In this document: in pieces, positions 7,259-10,810 of the stretch
Layout: every line of letters begins with the position of its first letter
Position numbering within the stretch: the stretch's first letter is position 1
Assembly: GCA_015231685.1 (NCBI GenBank)
Contig: JADGBA010000031.1
Span: forward strand, 531 to 11,340
Reading direction: 5' to 3'
From: Candidatus Omnitrophota bacterium
GTDB taxonomy: Bacteria; Omnitrophota; Gorgyraeia; 2-02-FULL-51-18; JAGOUK01
Length of the DNA stretch: 10,810 nucleotides
Made by a program: the position numbers and the translations under genes
The notes under the pieces: generated by a model
The model's input: only the letters and a program-made list of their open reading frames with translations
Database searches by the model: none
What the model was told of the DNA's origin: nothing

Positions 7259-7260
7259 AC
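7225..7260 (-). terminator. Strong hairpin 9 bases after the GlsB-like gene
   Basis: In the minus-strand RNA, GUGCGGC pairs with GCCGCAC and CAGCG pairs with CGCUG around a 6-base loop. The three bases between the stems (UGG against UUG) can form U-G and G-U wobbles, giving an almost continuous 15-pair stem. On the plus strand the same positions would be C-A mismatches, so the structure only makes sense in the operon's own RNA. It starts 9 bases after the GlsB-like stop codon. No U run follows, so it may be a non-canonical terminator or a 3'-end protective structure. Confidence 0.5.
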
Positions 7261-7269
7261 TCCCTATAA

Positions 7270-7530
7270 TCAGGCGGCCAGCCTGAAATAGCGGGTAACA
7301 ACCACCAGAAGCACCGCTCCAGCCAGCGCTGCCAGAAACGCCACGAACAAATTGGCTGTAGTGATTCCTATAACACTGAACAGGAACCCGCCCGTTATGG
7401 CTCCGACCACACCCACCGCAATATCACCGACAATACCGAACCCCCGGCCCTTGACGATCATTCCCGCCAGCCAGCCGATGATTCCGCCCATCAACAGAAC
7501 CCCCACCCAATACCCGAGATTGCTTTCCAT
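7270..7530 (-). CDS. GlsB/YeaQ/YmgE-type stress-response membrane protein
   Basis: An 86-residue, glycine-rich, very hydrophobic protein of the transglycosylase-associated (GlsB/YeaQ/YmgE) family, of normal length. Three membrane segments are visible at about 8-26 (containing GGIIGWLAGMIVKG, the family's hallmark), 32-55 (GDIAVGVVGAITGGFLFSVI) and 58-80. The loop KGRGFGIVGDI is also typical. Members are induced by stress in many bacteria and act in the cytoplasmic membrane, but the biochemical role is not established. The ATG at 7530 is preceded at seven bases by GGGAGGG. It is the last gene of a three-gene set with the zinc-ribbon and secreted proteins. Confidence 0.9.
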   Translation of the reverse strand: MESNLGYWVGVLLMGGIIGWLAGMIVKGRGFGIVGDIAVGVVGAITGGFLFSVIGITTANLFVAFLAALAGAVLLVVVTRYFRLAA

Positions 7531-7646
7531 TGTCCTGCCCTCCCATTAGTTCTCCTGCATCCCTTCGAGCGGTACTTTTCCGCACAATCTTTTTCCGCTC
7601 ACAAGCCCATCCTAGGCCTTATGCTTTCATCACGCCATCAGGGCAA

Positions 7647-7868
7647 TCACTCGATCTTCCGTCGGGAAAGATAACGCGCACCCCGCCTGCTGTTCCATTT
7701 CGCGGAAACCATAGTCAGCTTCTGCCTGTCGGCATCGGACCCGTAAGAAAAGTGCCCCGCCCGTTCCTCCTGGGTCCTGTCCGCGTAATAATAGCACCCG
7801 TCACAATTGGTGAATCCCGCCGGAATCTGCACCCCGCATACCCGGCACGACTGATAAACTGTCGTCAT
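7647..7868 (-). CDS. Small four-cysteine zinc-ribbon-like protein
   Basis: A 73-residue protein with two CxxC knuckles, C8-C11 (CRVCG) and C22-C25 (CDGC), 10 residues apart. This is enough to bind one zinc ion as in zinc-ribbon proteins. A tyrosine run (YYYAD) follows the second knuckle, and the C-terminal third is strongly basic (RRGARYLSRRKIE), which would suit RNA or DNA contact. The ATG at 7868 has a near-perfect AGGAGG six bases ahead, which makes this a convincing real gene. I do not recognise a named family. It lies 43 bases after the secreted-protein gene and 116 before the GlsB-like gene, probably in one transcript. Confidence 0.75.
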   Translation of the reverse strand: MTTVYQSCRVCGVQIPAGFTNCDGCYYYADRTQEERAGHFSYGSDADRQKLTMVSAKWNSRRGARYLSRRKIE

Positions 7869-7911
7869 GACTCTCCTCCTTTAGCCGATCGTCCGAAGCC
7901 CCGGCCGGAAC

Positions 7912-8271
7912 TTACTTTTGCAATACCTGACGCCTGGTTTCGTATTCAACATCACCCATGTTTCCATGGTCGAATTTGCTTTGAATATCATTCAGCGTTC
8001 CTCTTTCGACGAGGCTTAATCCCCGCCGCTCTCTGTTGGGGTCATACGCAAGACGATTGGTGATCCATGTGCTCACCTGCGACCCTTTTGGAGACACGGC
8101 ATTGACCTCAGAGCCGGCTCCCATCTCCCCAGCCTGCACAACTCCCGACGACATCGCCCCGTCCTCCACCACGAGTGTCATCTGCGGCGCGGCTCCACGG
8201 TCCCCCGCCGCCAAAGACAAACCCGTGACCCCCAGAAGACCCAGCAGCACCCACACTGTTTTATTCTTCAT
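7912..8271 (-). CDS. Secreted small protein, unknown function
   Basis: A 119-residue protein with a clear signal peptide: MKNKTVWVLLGLLGVTGLSLAAG, basic then hydrophobic, with likely cleavage near residue 22. There is no lipobox cysteine. The mature part has no cysteine. It begins with a low-complexity Gly/Ala/Met region (about 24-60) and ends in a charged, helical C-terminus (about 76-119, rich in Arg, Glu and Asp). This suits an exported helical protein of the cell envelope. I chose the ATG at 8271 because of the signal peptide and because AAGGAGA lies seven bases ahead; the in-frame ATG at 8319 lacks both. First gene after a recognisable promoter. I do not recognise a family. Confidence 0.75.
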   Translation of the reverse strand: MKNKTVWVLLGLLGVTGLSLAAGDRGAAPQMTLVVEDGAMSSGVVQAGEMGAGSEVNAVSPKGSQVSTWITNRLAYDPNRERRGLSLVERGTLNDIQSKFDHGNMGDVEYETRRQVLQK

Positions 8272-8355
8272 AGCCCGCTCTCCTTTGGCCCGGCAAACAT
8301 CGTATGCCAATAGCGGCATGCGCCTCTCCAGCCGGGCAATATTTGAAGCACCCCC

Positions 8356-8384
8356 ATCATAGGCCCAATAAAAAGCTGCCCCAA
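8356..8384 (-). promoter_or_regulatory. Sigma-70-type promoter of the small stress-gene operon
   Basis: On the minus strand, TTGGGG (8384-8379) and TATGAT (8361-8356) stand exactly 17 bases apart. The -10 matches the consensus at five of six bases, while the -35 keeps only TTG, as is common for activated promoters. The leader to the ATG at 8271 would be about 75 bases. Immediately upstream lies TGAGTACTTA (8400-8391), part of a motif shared with the kinase upstream region, so an activator bound there could compensate for the poor -35. Confidence 0.5.
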
Positions 8385-8400
8385 TCGGGTTAAGTACTCA
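8385..8400 (-). promoter_or_regulatory. Candidate regulator site upstream of the stress operon
   Basis: The minus strand reads TGAGTACTTAACCCGA directly against the -35 element. The core ACTTA-R-C-Y-Y-G followed a few bases later by TGGGG recurs at 10340-10358 before the kinase gene. A NarL-type regulator bound here would be well placed to contact RNA polymerase. The assignment to the regulator at 8456-9172 is inference. Confidence 0.3.
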
Positions 8401-8455
8401 ATGATTTATAGGGAGGCTTTTCCGACAGGAGAAGCGAAGGAGATTGCGGATGACT

Positions 8456-9172
8456 CTAAGCGGCGACGGGCCGGCTTTGCGACCACTGAATCGCATGCTG
8501 AAGCAGTTCGGAGGAATCCTTCAAACCCAGCTTCAGCTTGATGTGCTCACGGTAGGTTTCCACGGTTTTGACGCTGCGGGAGAGCTTCTCGGCAATCTGC
8601 CGCGTCCCGAGGCCCTTTCCAATAAGCCCGAACACTTCCAGTTCGCGGTCGCTAAGGAAATCTGTGGGCGCCTTGACTTGAAGATTTTTCTCCCCAGTGA
8701 CCCGCCGAAGAATCCTGGATGACATGGTATCGCTCAAATACACTTCGCCGGCAAGAACCCGCCGGATCGCTGCGAGAAACTGCTCCGTAGCCTGCTGCTT
8801 CATGACGTACCCCTTGGCGCCCGCGTGGAGCGAACGCTCGGCGTAATATGTCTCGTCATGCATGGAGAGCACCAGGATAATCACCTTGGGATAACGCTTC
8901 CTGATGTCTTTGATGAGCTCAAGACCGTTGTCATCCTTCAAAGAAATATCCACGAGCGCCAGGTCGGCGGTCTTAAGCTTCGTATCTGCCAGAGCCTCCT
9001 GAGCGGTGCCGGCCTCTCCGCACACCACCAAATCCGGCGTCAGGCCGATGAGCTGGGCAAGCCCCCGGCGCACGATCGGGTGATCATCGACGATATAAAT
9101 TCCCACCTGCCGCCCCGCAGGCTGGGTTTTGGACTTCTTCCGGATTGGGATGTTTTTGATGATTTTTTTCAT
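8456..9172 (-). CDS. NarL/LuxR-family response regulator
   Basis: A 238-residue two-component response regulator and DNA-binding transcription factor. The receiver domain (about 23-140) carries the acidic pair D29-D30 in IVDDH, phosphoacceptor D75 in LVDISL, S103 and K125 in YVMK. The LuxR-type helix-turn-helix lies at about 171-226, with LSDRELEV (173-180) and TVETYREHIKLKLGL (203-217). A lysine-rich extension of some 20 residues precedes the receiver domain, slightly unusual for this family. The ATG at 9172 overlaps the kinase stop (ATGA), so kinase and regulator are co-translated and form a pair. Likely targets are its own operon and the downstream small stress genes, based on a shared motif. 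Confidence 0.95.
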   Translation of the reverse strand: MKKIIKNIPIRKKSKTQPAGRQVGIYIVDDHPIVRRGLAQLIGLTPDLVVCGEAGTAQEALADTKLKTADLALVDISLKDDNGLELIKDIRKRYPKVIILVLSMHDETYYAERSLHAGAKGYVMKQQATEQFLAAIRRVLAGEVYLSDTMSSRILRRVTGEKNLQVKAPTDFLSDRELEVFGLIGKGLGTRQIAEKLSRSVKTVETYREHIKLKLGLKDSSELLQHAIQWSQSRPVAA

Positions 9173-10272
9173 ACAGCGCCTGTTTCTGCTTTGTGAAGAT
9201 TTTTGCGGGGAAACTCGCAGGTGACAACGGTTCCGCCGCCCGCCGACTTGACGACATCGAGCCTCGCGCCGATCTTCTTTGACCGATAAAGCATGCTGCG
9301 CAGGCCAAGGCCCGCCTTCATCTCGGCGTCGGACGGAATCCCGATCCCGTCATCCTGGATGGTTAGCACGCCCCGCCTGCGCATCGTGCGCAGAGCGATC
9401 ACCACATGAGCCGCCTTGCCATGCCGGATGCTGTTGGAAACCGCCTCCTGAGCGATCCGGTACAGATGAGCCGCCAGCGCCGGCTCGAACGGACACTTGA
9501 ACCAGGTTACCTCGTCATGCATGAACACGCAGGAAATCTTGTAAAAGCGCTCGATCGCGGAGGCAAAGTTTTGAAGCGCCGGCAAAAGCCCCGCCGCCTC
9601 GATTTCCACGGGCGAAAGCCCCCTGGCCAGATCACGCGTATCATTGACAGATTTGTTGATCAAATCGGCAATCTCGGCGGCCTCCACCGCCGCATCCGGC
9701 TTCACATCAGTCAATTTCTGGGACAATGCCTTGGCGATGAACGCCACGCCCATCAACTGCTGGCACAGTCCATCGTGCAGGTCCTGCCCGATGCGCCTCT
9801 GCTCCGCTTCCGTCGCTTCCAGGATTGCCTTTTGAACCTCGGCATGTTTGCGATCGCTGATATCCCGGATGTTGCACTGAATGACCCGGCGGCCGTGCGC
9901 CTCATAGCTGTTCGACACAAATTCCACATCGATGCGCCTGCCGCTGCGTGTTTCCAGCGGAAGGTCTTCGTATCGGATATACCCCTCACGCTGAAGCTCC
10001 CGGAACGCTGCTTTGGATTTTTCTTCATCCCGAAACAGGCCTATCTCCCAGACTCGCTTCCTCAAAAACCACGCCCTCGACCACCCCAGCAGCCGCGTTA
10101 AAAACGGGTTCACATCCATGATCTGGCCCGTCGCCGAATCCAGAATCAGAATCCCGTCCTGCGCAGACTCAAAAAGCCTCCGATACCGCACCTCCGACTC
10201 TTTGAGATCCGCAGCACTGCACGTATGCCTTTTCTCGTTCAAACCTGCCCTAACGGGCCTGCGCCGTTTCAT
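9169..10272 (-). CDS. Soluble PAS-domain sensor histidine kinase (HisKA_3 type)
   Basis: A 367-residue cytoplasmic kinase with no membrane segment. It contains one PAS domain (about 29-140; ESEVRYRRLFESAQDGILIL at its start, then NIRDISDRK at its end). A HisKA_3 dimerisation helix follows, with the phosphorylated H166 in QDLHDGLCQQL. The HATPase_c domain has E276 and N280 in AQEAVSNSIRHG, DDGIGI at 307-312 and GLGLRSM at 321-327. These are the DegS/NarX-type features that go with LuxR-type regulators. The signal is sensed inside the cell by PAS; no heme or flavin signature is obvious. I chose the ATG at 10272, which has GAGGAG four bases ahead. An upstream TTG at 10290 would add six residues but is a weaker start. 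Confidence 0.93.
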   Translation of the reverse strand: MKRRRPVRAGLNEKRHTCSAADLKESEVRYRRLFESAQDGILILDSATGQIMDVNPFLTRLLGWSRAWFLRKRVWEIGLFRDEEKSKAAFRELQREGYIRYEDLPLETRSGRRIDVEFVSNSYEAHGRRVIQCNIRDISDRKHAEVQKAILEATEAEQRRIGQDLHDGLCQQLMGVAFIAKALSQKLTDVKPDAAVEAAEIADLINKSVNDTRDLARGLSPVEIEAAGLLPALQNFASAIERFYKISCVFMHDEVTWFKCPFEPALAAHLYRIAQEAVSNSIRHGKAAHVVIALRTMRRRGVLTIQDDGIGIPSDAEMKAGLGLRSMLYRSKKIGARLDVVKSAGGGTVVTCEFPRKNLHKAETGAV

Positions 10273-10329
10273 TGCACTCCTCGGGTTCAAAGACCCGCTC
10301 TTGACACCATTATCTTACACCTGATAGGC

Positions 10330-10358
10330 GGATATATCCCCCCATACCAAGCTAAGTG
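10330..10358 (-). promoter_or_regulatory. Control region of the kinase-regulator pair
   Basis: The sequence contains the perfect 10-base palindrome GGATATATCC (10330-10339). On the minus strand it also has ACTTAGCTTGGTATGGGG (10357-10340), which resembles ACTTAACCCGATTGGGG before the stress operon. A -10-like GATAAT (10315-10310) lies further on. I cannot place a clear -35. The layout suggests autoregulation of the two-component pair. Confidence 0.3.
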
Positions 10359-10639
10359 TAGTCTAGGCCGCAAGTGCCCTTTCGTCTATCAGGGAACCTA
10401 CTGATACCTCTATAAGGATAAAACGACTTCCAATTATGCTTTTTGCCGTTTCGGGTCGAAAGTCCCGCCGAAACAACATATGCCGCCGTCAACAAACGAT
10501 CATAACGGTTTTCGGACTCCCGCAGAACAGTCTTGACCTGACGCCGGACTTCACTGGCGGCAGAAAGCCTCGCCTGCGAGGCGGCGAGCTTGATTTTGGG
10601 ACGACGGACCTGCACAGCGTATGCTGTTTGATTACTCAT
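10352..10639 (-). pseudogene. Probable truncated PAS sensor-kinase fragment
   Basis: A 95-codon frame whose residues 39-50, LRESENRYDRLL, match the typical lead-in to a PAS domain in sensor kinases (compare LKESEVRYRRLF in the intact kinase next door). The preceding basic helix (10-38) resembles a kinase linker. After residue 52 the expected PAS sequence does not follow. Instead comes a Lys/Arg/Gly/Tyr-rich tail with no PAS features. From 10479 a neighbouring frame stays open to a TAG at 10363 and reads with alternating hydrophobic and acidic residues (ILIEVSVGSLIDERALAA), so a frameshift near 10480 is possible. The ATG at 10639 has a fair GAGG nine bases ahead. It could instead be an intact small protein; I favour a decayed kinase. 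Confidence 0.45.
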
Positions 10640-10672
10640 TTCGGAATACCTCAGGATTTGATTCAGCCTTGC

Positions 10673-10810
10673 TTATTTGGGATTGTCGGACAAATTTTCT
10701 CTCAGCGTCGAGCTCGAAGCATGAGCCAGGAACATCCGTTCGCTTCCATGTCCACCCGGATGTTTCTTGAGCGCTTGGCGTGTCACCACAAAAATATTCT
10801 TTCCCTCCAG
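10673..10810 (-). CDS. C-terminal end of a gene entering from the right edge (partial)
   Basis: The minus strand is open from the window edge to a TAA at 10675-10673, giving 45 residues. They begin LEGKNIFVVTRQALKKHPGG and end STLRENLSDNPK. The hydrophobic strand IFVVT followed by a charged helix reads as real protein. I do not recognise the family. The next frame (95 codons) starts 33 bases later and could be in the same transcript. Confidence 0.6.
   Translation of the reverse strand: MEGKNIFVVTRQALKKHPGGHGSERMFLAHASSSTLRENLSDNPK

Larger units (their letters stand above)
6760..7269. other. 510-base intergenic region with palindromes and a hairpin
   Basis: No frame here has both a credible start and a ribosome binding site. 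The region contains the hairpin right after the GlsB-like gene, a startless coding-like frame (7094-7258) and two palindromes (6954-6965 and 7038-7052). Its part nearest the phosphodiesterase fusion is AT-rich (6785-6860) and should hold that gene's promoter. The best minus-strand candidates I see are TTGAAT or TTGAGT with 17-base spacers to TAGTTT or TTACAC, both poor matches. TATAAT occurs on the plus strand at 7014-7019 and 7265-7270, but no plus-strand gene follows either. Confidence 0.5.

Noticed and set aside
7567..7600. Inverted repeat GAGCGG ... CCGCTC with inner repeats of CGGAAAA
   Set aside because: The 22-base loop makes a weak hairpin. It lies between two genes of the same operon with no U run, so I do not call a terminator.
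8290..8310. Sigma-54-like TTGGCA ... TTTGCC before the secreted-protein gene
   Set aside because: The GG and GC elements are 14 bases apart instead of the required 12, so this is not a valid -24/-12 promoter.
1..10810. CRISPR arrays, tRNA genes, insertion sequences, phage or toxin-antitoxin genes
   Set aside because: I looked for regularly spaced repeats, cloverleaf-like sequences, transposase motifs and small paired genes, and saw none.

Overview
The window is a GC-rich bacterial chromosomal segment in which every gene I can support lies on the minus strand, so the text below runs from right to left, in the direction of transcription. The content is Gram-negative-like and environmental: a PAS sensor kinase with a NarL-type regulator, a GlsB-type stress membrane protein, a GT4 lipid-type glycosyltransferase and an unusual double-phosphodiesterase protein. 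I cannot assign a phylum from sequence alone. There is no tRNA, rRNA, CRISPR array, transposase or phage gene.

Right part (10810 to 8456): the C-terminal end of an unrecognised gene enters from the right edge (10673-10810). A short 95-codon ORF follows that looks like the broken front end of a PAS sensor kinase. Then comes an intact two-component system with a 4-base ATGA overlap: a soluble PAS/HisKA_3 histidine kinase (9169-10272) and its LuxR/NarL-type response regulator (8456-9172).

Middle right (8455 to 7270): a recognisable -35/-10 pair (8356-8384) precedes three small genes that read as one stress-type operon. They encode a secreted 119-residue protein, a 73-residue four-cysteine zinc-ribbon-like protein and a GlsB/YeaQ-type membrane protein. 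A sequence shared between this promoter and the region in front of the kinase gene suggests that the regulator controls both.

Middle (7269 to 6760): about 510 bases without a convincing gene. It holds a strong hairpin just after the GlsB gene, a coding-like but startless frame and two near-perfect palindromes that could be operators for the next operon.

Left part (6759 to 199): a four-gene cluster. It starts with an 805-residue fusion of a type I phosphodiesterase/alkaline-phosphatase-superfamily domain to an endonuclease/exonuclease/phosphatase (EEP) domain, both with intact active-site residues. After 119 bases come a 754-residue (alpha/alpha)6-barrel glycoside-hydrolase-like protein, a GT4 glycosyltransferase with features of diacylglycerol glucosyltransferases, and a 150-residue multi-pass membrane protein. 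The last three are coupled by ATGA overlaps. The inferred theme is synthesis and turnover of a glycolipid or glycan at the membrane, with the fusion protein as the most unusual component. At the left edge a further gene begins (start codon at 25) and leaves the window.
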